A stretch of DNA of 64,000 nt from Dryas octopetala (lineage: Eukaryota > Streptophyta > Magnoliopsida > Rosales > Rosaceae), in the NCBI GenBank assembly GCA_963921425.1, contig OY992836.1, positions 8,447,825-8,511,824 of the forward strand, written 5' to 3'. Below are positions 51,318 through 63,236 of this stretch, piece after piece. Under the pieces are notes generated by a model. The model saw only the letters and a list, made by a program, of their open reading frames with translations, had not been told where the DNA came from and did no database searches. The position numbers and the translations under genes are program-made. Positions within the stretch are counted from its first letter, which is position 1. The number at the start of each line of letters is the position of its first letter.

Positions 51318-51710
51318 AAGGCTTTCAAATGAAGTATATTTCATTTTAGTCATAATCAGATATCGCATGTGAGATTTATTCTACATTGTAATTCGATAAT
51401 CGAAGTCATTTATTATCTAAGTCTATCCAAATAGCATCCTTACAAAAAAAGAAAAAGATTAATCATAAACTATTAAGACATCTAATTGTGATCAAATAAA
51501 TAAACAAACATAATGATTCGGTAAATACTTAAAATTATGACAATTTAATCAAATGGTTAAATGGTTTATGATTTTTCTAATTTTCTGCAGAAATGATCTA
51601 GGGACTAATTAGAAAATAAGCGGTTTTGATTATCGAACTACAATGCAGAGCAAGTCCCATAAATGATACATTATTATGACTAAATGAGGTATACCTCATT
51701 TTGAGGCCCT
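51318..51710. mobile_element. Inverted-repeat MITE, related to 34152-34549
   Basis: The outer arms share AATGA(A/G)GTATA and TTTAGTCATAAT. The inner arms share GATAATC(G/A)AA, TTGTA(A/G)TTCGATAATC and GATTTTTCTAATT-type blocks. The inner block AGAAATGATCT...TTAGAAAATAA also occurs at about 34423-34452. Confidence 0.65.
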
Positions 51711-54640
51711 ATACATACATATACATGATTTTTTTTTTTTTTTTTTTAAGAAAAAAAGAGATATCTCCATTTTTTTATTTTTTATCATCAATTGTCATTA
51801 ATAAATTTTGGACCTAATTTTATTTTTTTGAAAAAAGACAAAAATAATATTCTTGGTACCCAATCTGTAATATAATGTGGTCCAATAATTCAAACCCTTC
51901 ATTTAAATTTTGCCTAATAATCATCACCACAAAAGAGCAACTAAATTGAAAATTATTCAATTATTCAATTATTTGATCATTTTATTATCATTTTAGTGTT
52001 TTTTGGAGATAGTATTCTATGTCTTTGTTAATCATTGAATGCCTACTTAGTTTTCAATTTGGGTGATGGTAGGATAATATTCATTTCTTTGTTGATCATT
52101 GAATGACCCAAAAAGTAAACAGTTTACATCATGGTATTTGACATGGTTATCTAGGATAAAAGGAAATGTCACATGGATAAACGTACACAAGAATAAACCA
52201 AAGGAAAAATATAAGTGATGGCATACAAAAGTGTGTTGCGTTGTCAAACGGACCCTCTAACATATATCATTTGCATTAGTTAATAACTATACAAGTCGAA
52301 TTTGTAATCCCTTTCAACCTCTTTTGTTTATTATATTTTCATGATTAACTTGTATACTATCATTGTCATAAACTAATTTATATGAGCCATGGCGGGCTGG
52401 CGGGCCCCCATGTTTCTCTTGAATCTTTCAATCTTCTCAAGTATGGACTAATGTGCACCGTTAGATCAATAATCTGTGGTTCCACAAAGTGCAGCTTCAA
52501 ACTTGGAATAATTAGGAAAATATAATCAATGAGAAGCAATGCCATCTTAATTAGAAAAAAATGTGGTCAGCTTAATCATGGATGCTATCTATCTATCTAT
52601 CTATCTATCTTAGTAGCAAAGTGGGTTCCATGGAATGCAATTAAGGCACGCTATCATGTTAACTTAAGATGATCTGAACCCTCCATTACATGAGGATTCA
52701 CTTATATGATCTTTCATAGACAAAAGAGTGTTGATGACACAACTTTGATATATAGCTTAGTCAAAACTGCAGTCAACTATCAAAGATGTAATGGAGGTTG
52801 ATCAAATGGCTGCGATGAGGTTTTTGGCACAAAGAATAGAAAGACGGTCATCGAAATTAAGAGACACTGGTGTGATTTCGACCAAAGATATTTTGATGCT
52901 AAAGTTAGTCATGCTTATTAAATTCGGGCAAAGTATTCAGTAGATAAGGTTTGCAATTGCTTACCTTGTTCGGAGGTTAAAATGTTCATACTGTTTGGTG
53001 GGAATAATTTTTTACATAGTCAGTATTACTTGGAACTTACCATTTGGGTAGATCAAAGAAAAAATTAGCCAATAACTAACCTCTTTCTAATAATTCCCCT
53101 TAATTTCATATGCTTTCTATATTTCTTTAGAGATAATATGTTTTCTATATTTTCAGAAGCTTGTTTTGACGTCAACATCTGAATCCTACACTTGGTTATT
53201 AATTTTGCATATGAATTTTTAGATCAAAAAGTAAAATCATATAGATTATATAGCTTGTAAAGTAAGAACTTCGCATTGACAATTTATCAAAACTCTGGAT
53301 ATAATACACATAAATTACTAACTCTGTCTCTTTCTCTAATAGATTATTAATTACTGATCTTAATCTTTGCATAAAGTATTATCTGTCTTTTAAAAGGGAA
53401 AGTTTGGGGATCAATCTATGGGGAAAGGTTTGGACTTTTATGGAGATGGAGAAAAAACTACCTTTGTTGTGTGGTTGGGTCATTATCTTTAACGGTGCTT
53501 ATGCTTTTCCAATTGCTGTTTTTCACATATGGTTTTCAAGAGAATCTTGGGTAAGAAAAACAAGATGCTTTCCAAAGGCATTTACAGTTATACCAAAACA
53601 AAGGTGGCATACTCTCTGCAGTAGTGCTCAAGATACAGATCATGTCTTCACAAAATGAGCAATAGTTTTCAACACCTGAGCAGTGAGTCACAAAACCCAT
53701 TTGTGAGGGTATGCCCACACATCCAATAAATGTGGTTGTGAACAAGATATTCAAAATATATTGACAAGTAATAATTGATGTTTCCTACCAACATAAAAGA
53801 AGAGATGTACATGCTTTTCATATCATAAATGGAGTTATGATGTCTGCATAAAGGACAGAACACACCCTCATACCATTGAGTCCACTCTTGATATTTGTGC
53901 AAAATAAAGGTGCGTGCACTCATCAAGCACATCATTGGGCCCAAAAAAGGGACTCCTGCATCAATTATAGCTTTCAGCCACAAATCTATAATCGCTTACT
54001 GAACCAGAAAGCCTTAAAACCATACATGAGCTTATGAGATTGATGGCATCTACATCTTAGAGAAAAGAAAGCTTGGAAGTTATGTCCTAGTAATGGTTAC
54101 ATAAGCTTAATCATGAGATTGATGGATGCTAATCAAATGTTTGAAGTAGATGGTGCAAGGAGAATTACATTTTGGTTTACAAGAAAGTTGTTACTTGCAA
54201 GAATCAAGTATACAACTTTAGGTTAAAGGAGTTTACAAAAGCTTGCAAAAGCTACTCTGATGGGAACTTTAAGGGCAAGCGGGTCACATAATGCCCTCAA
54301 GCTTTAAGGCATTTTTAAATGTAAATGTGAAGAAGCCTAATGCCTTCAGATCTAAGATTTAGATCTTCTCCTTGTGATTCTGCCTTTTCATAAACACTGG
54401 CTTAAATCATATATGTTTTGTTAGGGGAAAAGAACAGACAAGGGGTTCAGCAAAAGTCCAAAGCATGATGTCTTCATTGACACTTTTGAATTGGTAATTT
54501 ACACCACACGAAGTCCATTCAAAACAATCAAATCCTTAACAGCAAGGTAGGGAGGGGCTTTCCAAAAAACAAACAAAATTGTATATATAAAATAAGAAGC
54601 AAAAAGAGAAGAAATTGAATATTGGTTTCTAGAACATACT
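51711..54640. other. Intergenic, 3' flank of FabZ
   Basis: No gene is recognised. A CTAT microsatellite is at 52585-52611. The open frames at 53404-53658 (+) and 53669-53983 (-) have plausible composition but match no family I know. They could be remnants of a repeat or of a non-coding transcript. Confidence 0.4.
52585..52611. repeat. CTAT microsatellite
   Basis: Six to seven tetranucleotide units. Confidence 0.85.
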
Positions 54641-54647
54641 CAGCTGA

Positions 54648-57600
54648 TCAACCACTCCCACTTGCCATCAAGAACTCGCCCTCACAGACCAATTCACCTC
54701 CAACATATGCCTTACCCTCCATCTTTGCTATTCCAAACCGTTTTTGAAACTTAATAAGAGTCATTCTCATAATCAAAGTGTCTCCTGCAACCACAGGCTT
54801 TCTAAACCTCACTTTATCAATTCCTGCAAAGAAGAAACTGTCACGAGAACCTCCCACTTCAGGTTGCAGCATAACCAAGCCTCCAACCTGAGCCAGTGCC
54901 TGGTCCCAGAAACCACGTTTATCAGCACTTATCAAAGCGCATGCTCCATAATCAGTGTATATTTAAGGGAAAAGGGGGTACAGAGAAAATCAAATGCCTT
55001 AATGTTCTGTTACATATTTTGTATTATAAGCTGATTAGGACTGAAAATTAATTTTCATAATAGAACACTAATGACCCGTCTTTGGCCCACATAAGAAAAA
55101 AGGGCAGTAGAGAGCTGATAAGGAGAGTAACATTGAGATTGAAAAGGTCCAAAAATAAACAGTAAAATAACCAATGCATTGAGATTGAAAAGGATAAAAG
55201 AAAAAAGTGAGTTAACCAACTCATTTAAGAAACTTAAGACGATGTATAAACAAATTTCAGCTCCAGAACAGATGAAATGAAACAACAGTCAACATGACCC
55301 ACCAAACCATGGAGACCAGAGCCAAACTCAAGTTAGTAACATACCTAAAAGAAGAAAATTCTTTAGCTTTCATAAGCTAAACAATAGTGGTTCGTCAATT
55401 GAATTCAGTTTTCATGTTTCAGCAACTTAGTTACCAATGTGTTGTGTTTAGCAATGTAGTTACTGTTGTGTTAAGTTCATTTTGTTTTGGTCTTCTATTG
55501 CAAATGGAAAAAATCAAACTTCTTTCCGTTGCAGTGTATATGCTTATATCACTTCTTTATTATTCTCCTATGTATCTATGTCCCTTGCTCTATGCATTAT
55601 CATAAGTTTACTGGCAGTTTGGAACTGCAATGCAAATTGCATCTCGAAAAGCCAAAATAAGTTGCTTAACCCAGAAAGCAAAAACTAAATAGCATAAAGA
55701 AGCTAAAAGAATTATGGCAAGACTGGTCTTAACTTTTGCAAATTTAACATTGAAATTTTGAAAAAGCAAATTAAAAATGATTGGATGTTCTGAGTATATT
55801 GTGTCAATACTACAGAAAGGAACATGTAGTGAACTCAGTTTAAACACTGAGGATTGATTTGAGTTGCACAGCATGCACCACAAAATGTTGAGGACTCCGT
55901 ATTTTTATCACCAGAATTGTTTTGGAGCAGACAGATTAGACAGAAAGTCCCTTTCAAAAATTATCGATACCAAAAGGTTCAACAATAGGAAGGAGATAAC
56001 ATGCATGATGGTGATACTGTTTGCCTTTATCTCCTCCTCGTCATAGGAGAGTAGATTGAAGTCAAATTAAACCCACACAAAACACAAAACCCCATTTCCT
56101 AGTCCCATCCCATGGTGCCGAGAAAAGAATGCAGCAAATAGGGTATTAGTGATCAAATGGTGCAGAAGTTGGACCCACTGCCTCCATGAAGGGGCAAAAC
56201 CATGATGCAATTTTCCTGTGTATATATTCAACAATCCAAGTGCATCTTTTGATTCTTTTCCAAGAAAAGTTAATCCAGCTTTTACAACCAAAATTTACAC
56301 TATGGCATTGTCTGTAAAGTTTAAAGGGGTTCTCCTTCGGAAAGTTGTTACATGAAGACTGTAGTAGTAAAATAACACATTAAGGTTTAGGAAACTGAAA
56401 ATGGAGAGTTTCAATTTTAAAATAAAAATAGAAAAAATTCTCTAATCATTCTAACTTCTAATTTGGCCTAAACTATCCAGAAAATGGGTCTTGCAAACGA
56501 CCAATAATGTTAGTAAAATTGTACAAAGTATTTCTCAATCCAAAATCCAGGAGACTAGCTCAGTTACTCTGGTGCGAGCAAAAAACTCCACCATAAACAA
56601 AGATCACAAAAAGCTCCATAACTTAATCAGAAGATTCCCCTACCAAAATTGTCCCCAAACATAACACTCAATTAATGTTGTGAACTGATTGTATTCCTTT
56701 CTGAAAATATAGCAATTACAAAGTGTCTTCAATGCATAATATAAATAACCACGCAACTATTACCAATAATTCCACATTCTAGAGCACAAAACCATCTGGG
56801 AAATCTTTTAGTAGATAACATATGAACGTAGTGAAACTAGAGTTAAGACCAGCACAACCCTTTACCACAAGGCCCAAAGACAAAGGCCTAAATTTTTTAG
56901 ATGGGATTGGATATTTTCTCTCAAAATGGTGGATCATATACTGATATCAGTGCCACACTCATATGCTCAAGATCATCCATTAGATTTGTTTGCCAAGAAC
57001 AGGAAGAGGGGGAGGGGGATAACAAAGCAATCATGAGTAAAAATTATCAAAATGTAGAGAATTCCAATTAACCCTCTGCCTTGGATTTAGAAAGACACCC
57101 CCCCCCCCCCCCCCCCCAACCACCACTAACTTAGCATTTATTTATATCTATACAACTCCAGTTCAGAAAGCATTCTTCTTCTAAGCAGTCAATTTGCACT
57201 CTATTTAGCTGTCCCCCAAACAGATATTGCATGTATATACCCACCCACATACACATGCATCCAAAGATGTTCAATTTATGGACTGCACAAAACATATGGC
57301 AAGTAAATCTATGTATGAAGTTAATTACCAATGAGTTTGTAAACACTTAATTACCAAAGAGTTTATACGAATCTTGAGACAGCTTTCGTTGTTTGGCATT
57401 CTTCTACAACAGCTGGTGGCTCACTCCCTTCTCAACATATATTCCCCAACCTAACCTATCAAGAACTTCATATGTTTTGTCGAAGTTGGTTTATCATCAA
57501 TGTAAGGAAAAAAATATATATAATATATATTATATATATTATGTATTTTAAGACTTTGCTTGGCACTATAGGCAGTCTTGCATTATCAATTTTAGTCCTT

Positions 57601-58888
57601 TGCGAGAGAATTAATGTCAATTTTTATATTTTAGACAAAGCCAGTCTCAATATGTATAAGTTAAAGCAGAAACATGTGTCCCTGCTCCCTTTTGCCCTCA
57701 TAACTCATTCATCTTGATTCTTTCTTATATCCATTAACCATTCAAGAAAATTCAGTCTCATATCCCTCTGACGATGTGAAAACTAGCTTACACAAAATCA
57801 TCCTTCTTGACATCAAATTCAAAAAAAAAAAAAAAATGGCATGTTAAATTCTGAAAAAGCTAACATCCTGGTATTGTAAAGCATGGAAAACATTGCATAT
57901 ATCCTTGCTAAGTTTCCTTCATCGATCAATAGTCAACCTAGCAGAGCACTAAAAATGCACATCTCATTTTCATTTGGCCAAGTATAATACCCTACGTTAG
58001 AAAAACTTAGACACCAAGAAAGTACACAAATGGAACCCAATTCATAAATCAACATACCCAAATCAGCAAACCAACAACCATAAGAAATGCAGTGTGTATC
58101 TAAAAAATTGAGACAAATAACAAGTGCCAGTGGTTATAATTTGTGTCATAAGTTTTTCCAAGAGAATGATTGCAAATGTGCTTCTTTTAAAATCCTTGTT
58201 GGTAATGTCCACAAGTATACAATAATTAAGTGCCATATGTAAATAAGCAAAATATGACAGTATGAGAAGAAGTAATACCTCAATCATGAGGACTCCAGGC
58301 ATAATAGGCCTCTCTGGGAAATGCCCAGGAAAAAAGTTATCATTTATGGTCACATTCTTAATAGCAACAGCTGAAACCCCCGGATTGTACTCAATCACTC
58401 TATCCACTAAAAGAAATGGAAACCTGTAACACCAACCCAGAACCAAAAAGACAACTTTAAAAACATAAAAAACACACACAAAAGAAAAAGAGCTCCGTAA
58501 AATACTCACCGGTGGGGCAAGATTTCACGTATCTGATTAATATCCATAACCGTTGGAAATGCAGGATATTCTGTGAAGACCCATATCGATTTTTTTCAGA
58601 AACAAATGTTTGTTTTGTGAAAACAAAGAAAGCAATGAAATTGAAAACATGAATGTGTGAGCAAAGAAGAAGAAAAACATTACTTTTCTCAATGGGGGTG
58701 TCTTGGCCAGCGCTGTCTTGTCCATTATTTAGAGAGCAACAGAGATTGGGTCGGTGATTGGATTTAGGTGAAAGAATACGAGATATTGGGAGAGAAAGAG
58801 GGGTCGGAGAGTGAAGGAGTCTTCTACTGGGTTGGCTCAAAGACTGAGCAGGAGTGAGAGACAAGAGGGAGCTGGAGGTGGCTGACAT
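54648..58888 (-). CDS. fabZ: 3-hydroxyacyl-ACP dehydratase FabZ, plastid, 4 exons, 220 aa
   Basis: It removes water from 3-hydroxyacyl-ACP in each cycle of plastid (type II) fatty-acid synthesis. Exons: 58684-58888, 58510-58570, 58279-58423 and 54648-54899, all with GT/AG borders and matching phases, 663 bp in total. Residues 1 to about 60 are Ser/Pro-rich with few acidic residues, a chloroplast transit peptide. The mature part runs from about [20 protein letters not shown]. The catalytic His is in [10 protein letters not shown] (His123) and the catalytic Glu in GVLMIEALAQVGG (Glu137). The hot-dog fold continues through [15 protein letters not shown] and [21 protein letters not shown] to the stop. 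Length equals the usual plant size. Intron 3 is 3379 bp and starts directly after the catalytic Glu codon; it holds a C20 run. No lesion is visible. Confidence 0.96.
57098..57117. repeat. Poly-C run (20 C) in FabZ intron 3
   Basis: Twenty consecutive C on the plus strand, which is twenty G in the FabZ transcript, in an AT-rich intron. Long G runs can form G-quadruplexes; an assembly or sequencing length error is also possible. Confidence 0.9.
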
Positions 58889-59082
58889 TGTTCAAAACAC
58901 ACACAACACTCAACAGCGAGAGAAGTGAGGTGACTTTGGGTTGGTTGAGTTGTTGAACTGCTTCGCAGTTTTTATGTATACTATGAGCATATGATCGGTG
59001 AAAATGAAAAGAGCGCTCCTCTGGTCCTGTGGTCAATGGGGCACACTTGAGTTTATATCTAAAATATTTCGTTTGGCCGAAG

Positions 59083-60467
59083 TGCCGAAGGGTAAAATTT
59101 CGGATTACGCAAGGATTTTACAAAAATTTTGATAAAATTTAAATTTTGGCAAAAATTAGATAGAAATAACGGAATTGTTATCAAAATATGAAAATTTTGA
59201 ATGAAACTTTATCATATGTTTATTTAACATATTATCTATTACATTGATTAAAAAATATTTAAGAAACTAAATTATATAATAGGTTTCATGTGAATATGTG
59301 ATATAAGATGAATATAATGTGCGCTGGAGACAAATATTGTTAAATAAAATTAGTATAATAATTTATGAATAAATAAAATTAGTATATTTTTAATATTTTA
59401 TAATCTATATACTAAATCCTAATATTAAACCTATATACTCTATATACCCTAATACTCTTTGTATTCTATAATCTATATATTAAACCCTATATATTCTATA
59501 ATCTGTACTCTATATTCTTTAGGATAAGGTATAAAATATTAGGGTTTAGGCTCTTTAGAATATTTTGAATTATTTTTTATATAAAAATATATTAGGATTT
59601 AGGGTTTAAAAACATCTAAACGAAACCCCAAAAGAGCCAAACCAAACCTCAAACAAAACTCTGAACCCTTTTTTTTTTTTTTTTTCAATTGCCCAAAGGC
59701 CCCAAACCTTTTTTTTTTTTGTTCTTTTCTTTTCTTTCCTTTCTCTTCCTCCCATGACTATCTCTTATTCGGCTATATATGGATATATATTTGTATTTTG
59801 TGATGGCAGCCTTCATATTTTAAACTAATTGGCAGAACTACACCTACATTGTCCAAAATACCCCTGAAATATTGGGAGTCATTGTAAACCCATTAACTAA
59901 GAAACAAAATTTCTATGAATGAAGTTGAGGGTATGTTGGTCAATTAACATATGATCATTGGGTTCATGGACTCACAAATGAAGTTGCATACGGCATAATC
60001 ATATTCATCTTTATGTGCTTACTGTTGTGAATATGCCAAAAAGCATGATGGGATCTTCCAATAATGCCCATTGCCCAAGCATTAGAGATTGGACTTACAT
60101 GTAATTTACCACAATAAGGTATGAGTTCTTCCCTCTCATTTCAGTATATCAGTCCCTCTCCTCTATCTTAATCTCCTCCCAATACACCAGCTCTCTTCTC
60201 TCTCCTCCCTCTCCGTCCCCCCAATCTCTTCCTCCTTCTCTTCCTCAGTTCCTCCTTCTCCTCTCCCTCCCCAATCTCTTTTCCCTCTCTTGGGCTGCCC
60301 AGATCTGGCCGGAATCGGTGGTCCAATCACACGCCAACAAGGACTTTTGTGAGCGAAATTTTGATAATTTCGGCGAAATTTTGATGAAAAAGTATTCAAC
60401 TCGTGTTAAGATTTCCATACCCTCCAAAAATGAAATTTTCGGCGAAATTTTGAAATTTAACTCACTG
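59083..60467. mobile_element. hAT-like non-autonomous element related to 1515-8354
   Basis: The left part (59090-59700) matches 1515-1960 nearly block for block: TGAATGAAACTTTATCATATG, TTAACATATTATCTA, GGTTTCAT and GCGCTGGAG. The CT-rich part and TTCGGCGAAATTTTGA-rich right part match 7810-8350. The ends GGGTAAAATTT and (inward from the right) GAGTTAAATTT fit the family TIR. The flanks GGCCGAAG and GGCCAAAC agree at 6 of 8, so this insertion is probably older. It is not split by an LTR element. Confidence 0.65.
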
Positions 60468-60774
60468 GGCCAAACAATATGGGTGGCTAAATTAGGAAAA
60501 AAAATATCGACATGTATAGTGTGTGGGATTCGTGAAGGTGCGTGTTTGAACTTTGAACTCATCCACGCCCAATATTTGTTAGACGAAAATGTCATTTTTT
60601 ATGCTATGAAAAAATTGTTTATGCATTAAATCAGTGAGTCTAGCTAATATAAAGGACTAATTATGAGGAACTGTGACAGACAATTTTATAAGAGCCCTTA
60701 GATTAATTAAATGAAATTTAGTTTGTCGGCTTTATGTTAGGTTTGAATCCAAAATTTTAAAATGGCTTTTTTTT
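60468..60774. other. Intergenic, no gene
   Basis: I see no coding sequence, repeat or structured element. Confidence 0.4.
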
Positions 60775-61580
60775 CACAAATGATCCATTAACTTTCACCA
60801 AAATATTAATTTGGTTCTTAAAGTGCATTTTTACTTCAATAAAAAAACAAAGTGTAGTTTCACTCAATGTGGTCCTTTATCTTTACTACCACATATCAAT
60901 GTTGTCATTCTATTATATTCCGTTCAAATTTCTATAAAAAATTGTCATGTGTGAGGGAGAAAATGGTCTTCACACGTTCCATAACCACCCAAAAAAACCC
61001 TACAAATCTTTTGTCACTCTTTAATTCAAAGTTTAACCTTTAAAAATATAAAAAAGCTTACAAACAAAAAAAATTAAAAAAGACAAAAGAAAACAAAAAT
61101 AATCCCCAACCGGATTTTCAACAAAAGGGTGTGTTAAGACATTTTTACTCTTGAAAAAAGGTTTCGTGCAGCATATGTGACCATTTTTTACGACAATTCA
61201 AATAAAATTAGAGCTCGTTGGGTAGTGCTTCTTGGAAGCGCTTCTGCTAAGAAGCACAAACATATTTTTGTAAAAATTCTAAGTGGTTCATACAAAAGCA
61301 CTTGAAAGTACTTAGGACCTGACAGATGCTTCTCAAAAAACCTCTTAAAAACGCTTTTATAACCAAAAAGTACTTCTATTTATTTTTTCCAAACTCTACT
61401 AAAAACCCTTCTACTAATCTGAAAGCACTTTTGACAATTTTAAAAGTAGTGTCAAACGGGCCCTTAAACAGAAGGGTAACATTGATATGTGGTGGTAAAT
61501 ATGGAGAATCACATTGAGTTAAAATGCACTTTAAGGACCAAATTGATATTTTGGTCAAAGTTGAAGAACCATTTATGATA
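60775..61580. mobile_element. Foldback element with a nested MITE
   Basis: The left arm (from about 60775) and right arm (to about 61580) are inverted copies sharing CAAATTGATATTTTGGTCAAAG-type, TTAAAGTGCATTTTA-type and CACATATCAATGTT-type blocks, with some mismatches. A separate small element sits in the loop at 61211-61463. No coding sequence. Confidence 0.65.
61211..61463. mobile_element. Small MITE nested in a foldback element
   Basis: The ends CTCGTTGGGTAGTG and (inward from the right) GCCCGTTTGACACTAC are roughly inverted. The interior is rich in AAGCACTT/AAGTACTT/AAGCGCTT units, the same style as 32018-32217. Confidence 0.5.
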
Positions 61581-62366
61581 AAAATTTTGTATTTTGTAAG
61601 AATACTAAAATTTTTGAGGTTTAAAAAGTATATTGTAAAATGGTAGTACTAATATACCAAATGGTAGTACTGATATATTAAAAAAACCTCTAGCACATAA
61701 TTACAGAAAGCCAAATCACAATGGTGCCAGAACAAAAACAGCCAAATCACAATGAAAGAAAAATGGTTACTGCTTTGTTGAATTTGGAGGACCAAAGCAA
61801 AGATAAGACTCAAGTAAAGAGGAAAACACTTCTGAAAGTCTTAACCACAACTATGAGTAGGGATGAGGTGATTTACAAACTAGAGACTCAAGAGAAATCA
61901 ATAATCATATAAGTTGATCTTATTAACTATTTGTCTTTTCCATAGATTCTAAAGCATGTTTTAGAATGATTTCTTAATTCTCTCTACAGTAACAATATCA
62001 AACAAAGCATCTCTCAGCGACTTACATCCAGCGACTTACATCCAGTCGGCATCCAAGACTAAAAACTCAATTTATTGGAAAATAAATTGCATAATGAGAA
62101 GAAAAAAAATGTAAATGTTGAACAATGAGAATACTATAGACACAATTCAAGATCAGAAGCACATAAAAAAAAGAAACATGAACGCTCGCAGAAGTAACCC
62201 AAAAAGAATAAAAAATCAAAACAACGGGAGTGAGTGTAATTTAAAATTACAATAACTTGCTTTTTCTATGAATCTCAACAAGAAAATGTATGAGAAAATA
62301 ACAAAAGAAAAAACATCTCACATGAAAAAATGGTTGAATGAATATGGTTGCATACCAAACTATCTA
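61581..62366. other. Intergenic, no gene
   Basis: AT-rich. A short direct duplication GACTTACATCCAG occurs at about 62019 and 62032. The 63-codon open frame at 61721 is not recognised. Confidence 0.4.
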
Positions 62367-63002
62367 CGTTTGCACAATAAAAAAAGCCATTTCGCACTCG
62401 CCGAGCTAATAAAAAATAGAGGATGCTATATCTAACTCACTGCTAATGTGAGAGGATATATTTTGCTATATATAAATTAGAGCTTATGTTGGTCAAGTAT
62501 TTAAGAGGCATCTTCGATCTTTAGCCTATATTTTCTTTCTCATTTTGTGCATGTTAAACGTATTTAGTTAAGCTTTTATATGATTGTAAATTTTCAACTC
62601 ATTGATTATATGAAACAAACAAAAAATAAATATACGTAGAAACAACCTATTAAACTAATTACGCTTGCCAAAATAACGGTGTTTGCATAATAAAAAGAAC
62701 CGTTTCGCACTTCCTATGGACAAAATGCACAAAAAAAGGAGAGGAGCTAGGGCAAGAAGACATAATACACCTCTCAATTGCTCTTCCATTGCTTTCACTT
62801 TCCAAACATTGGCACAAATCAAACCAGTGTGGATCACAGAGACCTTAAGCGAAACGTACGTGAAAAGAAAAAAATTTCAACTCATTGATTAAATGAAAAA
62901 AACAAAAAAAAAACATATACGTAATAGGAACAACCTATTAAACGAAAATAGTTTGTTATGAAAATCAGTGTTTGCACAATAAAAAGAACCGTTTCGCATT
63001 CG
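62367..63002. repeat. Three copies of a ~290-310 bp direct repeat
   Basis: A TTTGCA(C/T)AATAAAAAGAACC-like block followed by (G)TTTCGCA(C/T)T(C/T) recurs at about 62367, 62677 and 62968. Between the last two copies TTTCAACTCATTGATTA, TATACGTA and AACAACCTATTAAAC also repeat in order. The centre of the first copy is more diverged. No coding sequence. Confidence 0.75.
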
Positions 63003-63074
63003 TGGGAACGAGTGTGGAGAGGCTAGTATATCCATAATGTCATTTGACATGAAGTCCACTCAAAAAAAAAAAAA

Positions 63075-63110
<36 letters not shown>

Positions 63111-63236
63111 TAAAAAATAAAATACTAAAAAGAAAAAGTATACTAAAGAAGTTGGCCTACCGGTTGCTCATGCGATATTGATGCCTTGAGCATACTAGCA
63201 ACATTTGCTCCAGTCTGCTGTATGGATCAGGATCCT

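Noticed and set aside
53404-53983. Possible gene near the FabZ 3' end (frames on both strands)
   Set aside because: The composition is protein-like, but I recognise no family and see no consistent exon structure.
55387-58000. Additional exons in FabZ intron 3
   Set aside because: The protein is contiguous and of standard length with four exons. The open frames in the intron do not resemble the family.
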